Assembly (NCBI GenBank): GCA_946480485.1
Contig: CAMLJW010000321.1
Coordinates: 1 to 6,305 of the forward strand
Source: an uncultured Streptomyces sp.
Lineage (GTDB): Bacteria; Actinomycetota; Actinomycetes; Streptomycetales; Streptomycetaceae
Direction: 5' to 3'
Length of the DNA: 6,305 nucleotides
The translations under genes were made by a program, and so were the position numbers. The notes under the pieces are model-generated. The model saw nothing but the letters and a program-made list of their open reading frames with translations. It was not told where the DNA came from and ran no database searches. Below, one piece after another: positions 1 to 4,985 of the stretch (the stretch's first letter is position 1; each line of letters begins with the position of its first letter).

Positions 1-959
1 AGAAGGGCAACCCCTGGGGGCTGGCCAAGAAGCAGCGCCTGGAGTGGACCAAGGAAGTCGACTTCGAGGTGCCGGTCGTCGGCAAGGACATCGAGGATCT
101 GTCCGGAATCGACTATGTGTACTGGGTCGGGTGCGCGGGTGCCCTGGAGGACCGGGCGAAGAAGACCACCAAGGCCTTCGCCGAGCTGCTGCACATCGCG
201 GGCGTCAAGTTCGCGATCATGGGCGGTGACGAGAAGTGCACCGGCGACTCCGCCCGGCGACTGGGTAACGAGCCCCTCTTCCAGGAGCTCGGCATGGAGA
301 ACGTGGCCGCGCTGAACATGGCCTTCGGGGAGGACGACGAGGACCCGGCCACCAAGAGGCCCAAGTCTTCGAAGAAGATCGTCTCCACCTGTCCGCACTG
401 CTTCAACACGATCGCCAATGAGTACCCTCAGCTCGGCGGCGACTACGAGGTCATCCATCACACCCAGCTGCTCCAGCACCTCATCGACGAGGGCAGGCTC
501 ACCCCCGTCACCCCCGTCGAGGGGCTCATCACCTATCACGACCCGTGCTACCTGGGCCGCCACAACAAGGTCTACACGCCGCCGCGCGAGATCATGACCG
601 CCGTTCCGGGCCTGCGCCAGCAGGAAATGCACCGGCACAAGGAACGCGGCTTCTGCTGCGGTGCGGGTGGTGCGCGCATGTGGATGGAGGAGCGGATCGG
701 CAAGCGCATCAACAACGAGCGCGTCGATGAGGCGCTCAGCCTCAACCCCGACATCGTCTCCACCGCCTGCCCGTTCTGCCTCGTCATGCTGACCGACTCC
801 GTCAACGGCAAGAAGAACGACGGCAAGGCCAAAGAGTCGGTCCAGGTCGTCGACGTCGCCCAGCTGCTCCTCGACTCCGTCAGGACACCGGCCGACGACG
901 AGCCCCCGGCGGGCGGGTCCGAGGCGGAGAGCGAGCCGGAGCCGCAGCCCGCCCCATAA
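1..959 (+). CDS. Fe-S oxidoreductase, two CCG cysteine-rich modules (5' end outside window)
   Basis: The reading frame is open from the window edge (first whole codon at 3) to TAA at 957-959, giving 318 visible residues; the start lies upstream. Two cysteine-rich (CCG, heterodisulfide-reductase/GlcF-type) modules are visible. The first has Cys44, Cys79 in KCTGD, and Cys130/Cys133 in CPHC. The second is canonical: Cys182 in DPCYLGRH, Cys218-Cys219-Gly, and Cys256/Cys259 in CPFC. Such modules bind Fe-S clusters and pass electrons between a donor and quinone or disulfide-type acceptors. The opening (NPWG, then WVGCAGA and GDSARRLGNE) resembles the C-terminal half of the large actinobacterial iron-sulphur-binding reductases (mycobacterial Rv0338c type), which carry membrane and ferredoxin-like parts upstream; those parts cannot be seen here. 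The last ~25 residues are a Glu/Pro-rich tail, probably disordered. The first module has a single Cys where the motif usually has CC, a known actinobacterial variant. The family call is secure; the physiological acceptor is not known from sequence. Confidence 0.93.
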   Translation, partial: KGNPWGLAKKQRLEWTKEVDFEVPVVGKDIEDLSGIDYVYWVGCAGALEDRAKKTTKAFAELLHIAGVKFAIMGGDEKCTGDSARRLGNEPLFQELGMENVAALNMAFGEDDEDPATKRPKSSKKIVSTCPHCFNTIANEYPQLGGDYEVIHHTQLLQHLIDEGRLTPVTPVEGLITYHDPCYLGRHNKVYTPPREIMTAVPGLRQQEMHRHKERGFCCGAGGARMWMEERIGKRINNERVDEALSLNPDIVSTACPFCLVMLTDSVNGKKNDGKAKESVQVVDVAQLLLDSVRTPADDEPPAGGSEAESEPEPQPAP

Positions 960-971
960 CGGCAGGCCGAC

Positions 972-1027
972 GCGTGCCACGCCCATGGAGTAGCGACCAC
1001 GGGTACGGCCTGATTCGAGACGGCCGT
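972..1027 (+). terminator. Possible hairpin terminator(s) after the Fe-S oxidoreductase gene
   Basis: Two small inverted repeats follow the stop codon. GCGTG-C-CACGC (972-982) begins 13 bases after TAA. ACGGCC (1005-1010) pairs with GGCCGT (1022-1027) over an 11-base loop. Neither is followed by a U-run, which Streptomyces terminators often lack. Both are short, so this is tentative. Confidence 0.25.
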
Positions 1028-1250
1028 GTTGACGGGTGCGCGGTGACCGAGGGAACACGCCGCAAGGGCGCCCCGCGCGCGGCCGGTGCGTGCGGCAGGT
1101 CTCTCCACGTCCGGGATGGTGACCTTGCCGCCTCCGGCGAAGGTGCCCTCACGCCCGACGAGATCGGCGTACCGCTGCGGCTGAAGTAGATGACGTCTTC
1201 CTCCCGCAAACGACCCGGCCAACGACCAGCAAGCACACCAGCCTCAGTAA

Positions 1251-1270
1251 TTGTAGGAACTCACGTACAA
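1251..1270. repeat. Inverted repeat TTGTA-N10-TACAA
   Basis: Perfect 5-bp arms (1251-1255 and 1266-1270) are separated by one helical turn (15-bp arm-to-arm spacing) in an unusually AT-containing patch of this GC-rich region, 140 bases before the FG-GAP start. The geometry would suit a dimeric regulator, but arms this short can arise by chance. Confidence 0.25.
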
Positions 1271-1367
1271 CCCTTCCGCCTCTGCACCGGTCTCCTGATC
1301 GCCAACCGACCGCACAAGCCCAGGTGAACTCCGGGCAAACGCGGACGTTGCGCACCCCATCGACTGT

Positions 1368-1386
1368 GGACGCCCGCCAGGCGTCC
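1368..1386 (+). promoter_or_regulatory. Perfect stem-loop in the FG-GAP gene leader
   Basis: GGACGCC (1368-1374) pairs perfectly with GGCGTCC (1380-1386) around the 5-base loop CGCCA. The stem ends 11 bases before the AGGAG ribosome binding site at 1398-1402. If the transcript begins upstream, this would be a stable 5'-UTR hairpin that could protect the mRNA, attenuate transcription or influence ribosome loading. It has no U-run. The structure is seen directly; its function is inferred. Confidence 0.5.
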
Positions 1387-1410
1387 CCGCATGCCGCAGG
1401 AGAACACCGC

Positions 1411-2865
1411 ATGCACAAGAAGCACCTGAGACTCGCCCTCGCGACGGCCACCGCGGCCACGCTGGCTGGAGGACTGCTCACCGTGACGGCCGCCACGGCG
1501 ACGGCCGCGGACACCGCGGCCACCACCGCGGACGCCGACTTCAACGGTGACGGCCTCGCCGACGTGGCCGTGTCCGCCAGTGGCGCCTACGTGAATGGCA
1601 AGGCCTCCGCGGGCGCCGTCACCATCCTCTACGGCGACGGAAAGCACGCCACGATCAGCCAGAACACCTCAGGGGTCCCCGGCGGCGCCGAGACGAACGA
1701 CTACTTCGGCTCCGACCTCGCGTACGGCGACTTCGACAACGACGGATACGACGACCTCGCGGTCGGCGCCAGGGGCGAGGACGTCGGCAGCGACGTAAAC
1801 GGCGGCACCGCGGTGATCCTCTGGGGCTCGTCGTCAGGCCTCAAGGGCGGCACCACGGTCGCCGACCCCCGCCCCACCAAGCACGACGGGTTCGGTGGCG
1901 TGCTGGAGGCCGCGGACTTCAACGGCGACGGCGAGGACGACCTCGCCCTGGGCACGACGTCCTCCGCCACCGTCGACATCTACCGTGGCGGCTTCGGCCG
2001 CACCACTGGCACCACGGGCGGCAGCTACACCGTCTCCGCGGCCGTACAGAGCGGCGACGGCTGGGGCATCCGGAACCTGCACTCGGGAGACGCCAACGGC
2101 GACGGCACCGAGGACCTGATCATCAACGGCTACGAGATCGACTCCGAGGACGGCTACAACGCCAACTTCTGGTACCCCGGCTCCCCGGAGGGCATCGAGT
2201 CGCCCAACTACCAGAAGCTGCCCGCGGGCTTCATCACCGACGTCGGCGACACGAACAGCGACGGCTACGACGACATCGTCTTCGGGCTCTCCTGGGACGA
2301 CGGCATCGCCGGCGCGCAGGTGGGCGGCGCCGTCCTGATCGGCCAGGGAACGGCGAGCGGCCCGGCCGACGGCGACGTGCGGACCATCGACCAGGACACC
2401 TCGGGCGTCCCCGGCACGGGCGAGGCAGGCGACAGCTTCGGCGCCGAACTGGACCTCGGTGACGTCAACGGCGACGGCCACCTCGACCTCGTCGTCGGCT
2501 CGCCCGGTGAGAACCTCACCGGAGGCGCGGACACCGGCGCTGCGACCGTCCTCTACGGCGCCGCCGACGGCTCCGGCATCACGGGCGCGGACGCGAAGTT
2601 CCTCGACCAGAACACTCCGGGTGTGCCCAACTCCAACGAGTCGAACGACAACTTCGGCTCCGACGTGCACATCGACGACCTGAACGGCGACGGCCGGGGC
2701 GACGTGATCATCGGCACCGCGGGGGAGAACGGCGGCAACGGCGCGGTCTACGCCCTGCGCTCCGGCACCGACGGCTCCCTGTCGGCCTCCTCCGGCATCT
2801 ACACCTCCACGGTCGGCATCTCGGCCTCGGGAACCCCGTACTTCGGCGCGAACTTCGCCGACTGA
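1411..2865 (+). CDS. Secreted FG-GAP (integrin alpha-like) seven-bladed beta-propeller protein
   Basis: The protein has 484 residues. The ATG at 1411 is chosen because AGGAG (1398-1402) sits 8 bases upstream and a good Sec signal peptide follows: basic n-region HKKHLR, an Ala/Leu/Thr-rich core, and probable cleavage after about residue 32-33 (TATA-AD). An in-frame extension back to 1324 would bury the signal peptide. Seven repeats carry the Ca2+-loop signature D-x-[ND]-x-DG-x-x-D, starting near residues 43, 107, 169, 227, 280, 351 and 423, mostly followed by hydrophobic-VG or -IG strands and preceded by FG in most blades. Three blades share a linker of the type QNTSGVPG before NDYFG. The C-terminus ends in YFGANFAD, an FG strand lacking its Ca2+ loop, while blade 1 has the loop but no FG strand; together they would close the ring. 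FG-GAP propellers bind Ca2+ and usually mediate extracellular binding. No catalytic domain, LPXTG motif or C-terminal anchor is seen, so the protein is probably released. Its ligand is unknown. Confidence 0.93.
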   Translation: MHKKHLRLALATATAATLAGGLLTVTAATATAADTAATTADADFNGDGLADVAVSASGAYVNGKASAGAVTILYGDGKHATISQNTSGVPGGAETNDYFGSDLAYGDFDNDGYDDLAVGARGEDVGSDVNGGTAVILWGSSSGLKGGTTVADPRPTKHDGFGGVLEAADFNGDGEDDLALGTTSSATVDIYRGGFGRTTGTTGGSYTVSAAVQSGDGWGIRNLHSGDANGDGTEDLIINGYEIDSEDGYNANFWYPGSPEGIESPNYQKLPAGFITDVGDTNSDGYDDIVFGLSWDDGIAGAQVGGAVLIGQGTASGPADGDVRTIDQDTSGVPGTGEAGDSFGAELDLGDVNGDGHLDLVVGSPGENLTGGADTGAATVLYGAADGSGITGADAKFLDQNTPGVPNSNESNDNFGSDVHIDDLNGDGRGDVIIGTAGENGGNGAVYALRSGTDGSLSASSGIYTSTVGISASGTPYFGANFAD

Positions 2866-2880
2866 GCGGACCGGCCCGAA

Positions 2881-2910
2881 CGGCGGACCGAGCAACACCC
2901 CGCTCCGCCG
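2881..2910. terminator. Probable bidirectional hairpin terminator between convergent genes
   Basis: CGGCGGA (2881-2887) and TCCGCCG (2904-2910) are perfectly complementary. An alternative inner pairing is GAGC (2890-2893) with GCTC (2902-2905) continuing into CGGCG/CGCCG. The hairpin lies 15 bases after the FG-GAP stop and between genes that converge, which is where a shared factor-independent terminator is expected. There is no U-run, as is common in Streptomyces. Confidence 0.5.
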
Positions 2911-3004
2911 GCCTGCCCGGGACACTTCTTCGGTACGGCCGTGCTGCTCACCGGCCTCGCCAGGACCGCCGAGCCGACCTCCTGCTCAGTGCCGACGGTG
3001 AGCA

Positions 3005-3256
3005 CTACGGAAAGAAACCGGCTCCCCGCGTCCTGCGGGCGCCGACTCCGGCGTCACGGCCACGGACTCCGACTCCGGCGTCACTGAGGTGACGTATGAG
3101 GGCGGCGATTCCGTTCGCGGTGGTGGTCACCACTGCGGCGGGCTCGTCGCTTTCGCGGAAAAGTACGAGGCTTTGACGGGCAGCGAGTTCGACGCAGTCG
3201 GTGTGGTCGCTTCCGCCTGAGAACGAGGACTTCTGCCAGACGGTTTCCTGGGCCAT
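3005..3256 (-). CDS. DUF397-family protein, copy B, with extended C-terminus
   Basis: The protein has 83 residues. The ATG at 3256 has GAGAGGA 5 bases upstream, within a 10-base gap after copy A. The DUF397 core is clear: VWQKSSFSGG (6-15), DCVELA (20-25), RESDEP (34-39) and the C-terminal helix ALIRHLSD (52-59). DUF397 proteins are small partners of XRE/DUF5753 regulators in Streptomyces; BldB and the partners of WhiJ and Scr1 are the known examples, acting in development and antibiotic control. Residues 1-59 match copy A at 42 of 59 positions with no gap. Copy A then stops at codon 61 (TGA), whereas copy B has GGA there and continues for 23 residues to TAG at 3005-3007. The tail contains two copies of DAGVG nine residues apart and ends GAGFFP. 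Typical members end near residue 60, so the tail looks like a read-through extension. Its effect on partner binding is unknown. Confidence 0.85.
   Translation of the reverse strand: MAQETVWQKSSFSGGSDHTDCVELAARQSLVLFRESDEPAAVVTTTANGIAALIRHLSDAGVGVRGRDAGVGARRTRGAGFFP
3042..3095. repeat. 27-bp tandem repeat in the copy B tail
   Basis: A 16-bp block, CCGACTCCGGCGTCAC, occurs at 3042-3057 and again at 3069-3084, 27 bp (nine codons) apart. The rest of each unit has diverged. Read on the minus strand in the DUF397 copy B frame it encodes DAGVG twice. The period is a multiple of three, so the frame is kept. It lies exactly where the protein extends past the normal family end. Confidence 0.75.
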
Positions 3257-3449
3257 TCGCGTCCTCTCACAACGAACTGACGTGACGTATGAGGGCGGCG
3301 AGTCCGGTCGCGGTGGTTACCACTACCGTGGCGGGCTCGTCGCTTTCGCGGAGCCGGAGGATTCCTTGGGAGGCGGCGACCTCGACGCAGTCGGAGGAGT
3401 CGCCGCCTCCAGAGAACGAGGACTTCTGCCATACGATTTCCTGGGCCAT
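3089..3449. repeat. Tandem gene duplication with 193-bp offset (DUF397 pair)
   Basis: Segments 3089-3256 and 3282-3449 align without any net insertion or deletion at a constant 193-bp offset, from the shared GTGACGTATGAGGGCGGCGA block at one edge to the shared CCTGGGCCAT block at the start-codon edge. Homology is interrupted mostly by substitutions, so the duplication is not recent. Each copy covers one DUF397 gene from its start codon to near its end. Confidence 0.85.
3267..3449 (-). CDS. DUF397-family protein, copy A
   Basis: The protein has 60 residues, the usual family size. The ATG at 3449 is preferred because GAAAGG lies 7 bases upstream, overlapping the regulator's stop. A GTG at 3464 overlaps that stop as GTGA and would add only MKGPD in front; it is possible but would place the good Shine-Dalgarno sequence inside the gene. 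The core matches DUF397: VWQKSSFSGGGD (6-17), DCVEVA (20-25), RESDEPA (34-40), then a predicted strand (VVVTT) and a short helix ending IRHVSSL. The gene starts 11 bases after the XRE regulator gene and ends 10 bases before copy B, so the three are almost certainly co-transcribed and probably translationally linked. By analogy with Scr1/Scr2, WhiJ and AbaA loci, it should bind or modulate the upstream DUF5753 regulator. It is cytoplasmic, with no signal or membrane segment. Confidence 0.9.
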   Translation of the reverse strand: MAQEIVWQKSSFSGGGDSSDCVEVAASQGILRLRESDEPATVVVTTATGLAALIRHVSSL

Positions 3450-3460
3450 ATCGGGACCTT

Positions 3461-4303
3461 TCACATCTGCTGTACGAGGCGATGGATGAAGTCCCTTGAC
3501 TCTACGACCCCCAGCGCGGCGTCCTCCATCTTGTGAAGGACGTCTCGATACCGGTTGAGTTGCGCCTCTGCGTCCAGAAAAACCCCACCGTGCTGGTAAT
3601 CCGCCAGGACTGTGTCCAACTGCGAGACAGGCCCATCGGCGTACACCAACGGCGTATCGATGCCTGCAAAGTTGTCCACCTCGAACGGCACTACACGAGC
3701 CGTGATACGAGGGCGCTCCGACTGCTCAAGGATATACAGCAACTGGTTCCGCGCGGCCTTGGCGTCAGCGGCCCTGGTCCGCAGCGCGGCCTCGTGGATC
3801 ACGGCTGTATAGCCGACTTCGCCGAGAATCTCCTGGCGCCGCAGCCGGAAATCTACCCGTACGTCGATCGACTCGTCCGTCAGCTTCGGCACCGAGGAGC
3901 TGAAGATCCCTCGCATCTGTTCCTCGGTCTGCATCAGTGCCGGGATGTGCATGCTTTGAAACGTTCGCAACTCGGTTGCGTGATATTCGAGTTCGGCCAG
4001 ATCCAAGTAGCCCGTGGGCACCAACTCCCGGTACTCCTCCCACCAGCCGCGCCCGCGCTCCGTCGCCATGGCCACCAGCGCTTCGACGAGTACGGCGTCC
4101 TCAACGGCGTACTCGCCGGCCAGATGCCGAACACGCTCGGCACTCACCCCGACCCGGCCCGCCTCTGTGCTGGACAACTTTGTCTCGGCGATACCCAACG
4201 CCCGCGCCGCGTCTCGCCCCGTCAGGCCTGCCCGCTCCCGAAGCTTGCGCAGTTCGGCACCCAGGCGCTCCTGCCGTGCGGTGATGACACTCCTTGCCGG
4301 CAT
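3461..4303 (-). CDS. XRE-family transcriptional regulator with DUF5753 (Scr1/WhiJ-like)
   Basis: The protein has 280 residues. The ATG at 4303 has AAGGGG four bases upstream. Residues ~14-70 form a helix-turn-helix of the XRE type: LGAELRKLRERAGLTGRDAA, then ALGIAETKLSSTEAGR as turn and recognition helix. Residues ~90-275 are the DUF5753 ligand/partner domain typical of actinobacteria: the WWEEYRELVP start, LELEYHATELRTF-like stretch, IPALMQTEEQMR, FRLRRQEIL, HEAALRTR, then RVVPF and LDTVLADY. Length and domain order are normal for the family. Its two DUF397 partners follow directly in the same operon, and a small GHKL ATPase is transcribed divergently. Relatives (WhiJ, AbaA locus, Scr1) influence sporulation and antibiotic production in Streptomyces. 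It likely autoregulates from the shared upstream region, where small inverted repeats lie next to its Shine-Dalgarno sequence. The gene looks somewhat less GC-rich than its neighbours but has no TTA (bldA-dependent) codon that I could find in frame. The target promoters are unknown. Confidence 0.95.
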   Translation of the reverse strand: MPARSVITARQERLGAELRKLRERAGLTGRDAARALGIAETKLSSTEAGRVGVSAERVRHLAGEYAVEDAVLVEALVAMATERGRGWWEEYRELVPTGYLDLAELEYHATELRTFQSMHIPALMQTEEQMRGIFSSSVPKLTDESIDVRVDFRLRRQEILGEVGYTAVIHEAALRTRAADAKAARNQLLYILEQSERPRITARVVPFEVDNFAGIDTPLVYADGPVSQLDTVLADYQHGGVFLDAEAQLNRYRDVLHKMEDAALGVVESRDFIHRLVQQM

Positions 4304-4312
4304 GTTCCCCTT

Positions 4313-4324
4313 CTCTCCCGAGAG
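4313..4324. repeat. Palindrome CTCTC-CC-GAGAG beside the regulator's ribosome binding site
   Basis: Perfect 5-bp arms (4313-4317 and 4320-4324) flank a 2-base centre and sit immediately upstream of the AAGGGG Shine-Dalgarno sequence of the XRE gene. It could be an autoregulatory operator or a weak mRNA hairpin. The role is inferred from position only. Confidence 0.35.
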
Positions 4325-4376
4325 TTGAGAACCCCATTATTCCAGTTCCGCTTGCGCGGGGTACATATTTACTCCT

Positions 4377-4385
4377 ACTGTCAGT
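4377..4385. repeat. Small palindrome ACTG-T-CAGT in the divergent promoter region
   Basis: Perfect 4-bp arms around one central base, inside the AT-rich island and overlapping the candidate rightward -10 box at 4376-4381. It would suit an operator half-site pair for the XRE regulator, but nine bases are too few to exclude chance. Confidence 0.25.
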
Positions 4386-4517
4386 GACGCGCCGCACACG
4401 CTGCGGAAACGCCGGGACCCCCGGAAGCGCACCGCCCCGCCCTGCCATGGCGGCGCGACAATGCCACCGCCCGGACGCCGCCGCGCCCAACTCCGCCAGC
4501 CCCTCCGGGAGACGCCC

Positions 4518-4901
4518 ATGCCCTGGGAGTACACCGTCTACATCCCCAACGACCCGCGAGCCGTCCCCATCTGTCGTCACACCCTCCGCGACATCCTGAC
4601 CACCCACAACCTCCCCGCCCTCATCGAACCGGCGGAGCTCCTGGCCTCCGAGCTGCTCGGCAACGCCATCCGGCATACCAAGGGCCCCGCCGCCCTGAAG
4701 CTCAGACAAGCCGGGCCTTCCTTCCGGCTCGGCGCGTGGGACACGGATCCCACGCCACCCACGACCGCCCCTCAGGGCGACGAATCCGGCCGCGGCCTGC
4801 ATCTCGTACAGGCCTACGCCGACGACTGGGGCTGGTTCCAAGTCAACGGCTCGGGAGGCAAGTACGTCTGGTGCGAGCTCGGCGCCCAGCACCCTTGGTG
4901 A
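4518..4901 (+). CDS. Small GHKL ATP-binding protein (HATPase_c_2, RsbW-like anti-sigma/serine kinase)
   Basis: The protein has 127 residues. The ATG at 4518 is chosen because GGGAG (4507-4511) lies 6 bases upstream and the family's usual N-terminus follows (a beta strand, then a helix); extending the frame back to 4461 adds only Pro/Arg-rich low-complexity residues. The Bergerat ATP fold is evident: N-box ELLGNAIRH (45-53, with Glu45 and Asn49), G1 box AWDTDPTPP (73-81, Asp75) and G2 box SGRGLHLVQAYADDWG (90-105). It ends in a short strand (KYVWCEL). There is no sensor or transmembrane domain, so it is a stand-alone cytoplasmic kinase-type domain of the kind that phosphorylates anti-sigma antagonists or binds sigma factors. 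No sigma factor or antagonist gene is nearby. Instead it is divergent to the XRE-DUF397 unit, a neighbour relationship repeated at many Streptomyces loci. A role in that circuit is inferred. The N-box has the typical order and no key residue is missing. Confidence 0.92.
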   Translation: MPWEYTVYIPNDPRAVPICRHTLRDILTTHNLPALIEPAELLASELLGNAIRHTKGPAALKLRQAGPSFRLGAWDTDPTPPTTAPQGDESGRGLHLVQAYADDWGWFQVNGSGGKYVWCELGAQHPW

Positions 4902-4929
4902 TCAAGTGGCCCCCGCGTCGGCAGGGTCG

Positions 4930-4935
4930 GATAAT
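4930..4935 (+). promoter_or_regulatory. Candidate -10 box for the SnoaL-like gene
   Basis: GATAAT at 4930-4935 is a near-consensus -10 hexamer standing out in GC-rich sequence, 28 bases after the ATPase stop. It lies 5 bases before an in-frame ATG at 4941, which would fit a leaderless transcript, and also serves the ATG at 4986 with a ~45-base leader. No matching -35 box is seen. Confidence 0.4.
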
Positions 4936-4985
4936 TGCCCATGTCAGCCGCATATCGCCACAACCACGGGAAGGTCGCGATCACC

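Larger units (their letters stand above)
960..1410. other. Gene-poor intergenic region between the Fe-S oxidoreductase and FG-GAP genes
   Basis: This is 451 bases without a convincing gene. A GTG-started frame at 974-1189 (71 codons) has no recognisable domain, no Shine-Dalgarno sequence and unselective third positions, so I do not call it. Structured elements seen are a small palindrome just after the upstream stop (972-982), a hairpin at 1005-1027, an inverted repeat at 1251-1270 and a strong stem-loop at 1368-1386. The promoter of the FG-GAP gene should lie here, but no clear -35/-10 pair stands out. Confidence 0.6.
4304..4517. promoter_or_regulatory. Divergent promoter region between the XRE regulator and the GHKL ATPase
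   Basis: This 214-bp intergenic region contains an AT-rich island (about 4325-4386) in a very GC-rich context, the expected place for both promoters. A candidate rightward promoter is TTGCGC (4352-4357), 18 bases, TACTGT (4376-4381), which would give a long leader for the ATPase gene. For the leftward direction no convincing pair is seen; CTGACA (4384-4379) resembles a -35 box without a matching -10. The ATPase-proximal half (4387-4517) is GC-rich with a small CCGGG-ACC-CCCGG hairpin at 4412-4424. Confidence 0.4.

Noticed and set aside
974..1189. 71-codon GTG-started plus-strand frame
   Set aside because: No Shine-Dalgarno sequence, no known domain, and third positions not enriched for G/C as in the real genes nearby.
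1256..1290. ECF-type -35 box GGAAC upstream of the FG-GAP gene
   Set aside because: No matching -10 element is present at a suitable distance.
1324..1350. SigR-like promoter (GTGAAC, 17 bases, GTTG)
   Set aside because: Only a partial match to GGGAAT-N18-GTTG, the spacing is short, and nothing about the downstream gene suggests thiol-stress control.
1834..2925. 363-codon minus-strand frame opposite the FG-GAP gene
   Set aside because: The translation is a Val/Ala/Gly/Arg-rich mirror of the repeated FG-GAP codons, with no domain of its own.
3533..4387. Long 284-codon plus-strand open frame opposite the XRE regulator
   Set aside because: It is antisense to a gene with unmistakable HTH and DUF5753 motifs, has no recognisable domain and starts with no ribosome binding site. 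Long shadow frames are normal in GC-rich genomes.
4461..4517. Upstream extension of the GHKL ATPase
   Set aside because: It adds Pro/Arg-rich residues not typical of the family, while the ATG at 4518 has a good ribosome binding site.
4101..4892. 263-codon minus-strand frame opposite the GHKL ATPase
   Set aside because: It overlaps the regulator gene's start in another frame and covers the ATPase with an uncharacteristic composition; the ATPase motifs on the plus strand are decisive.
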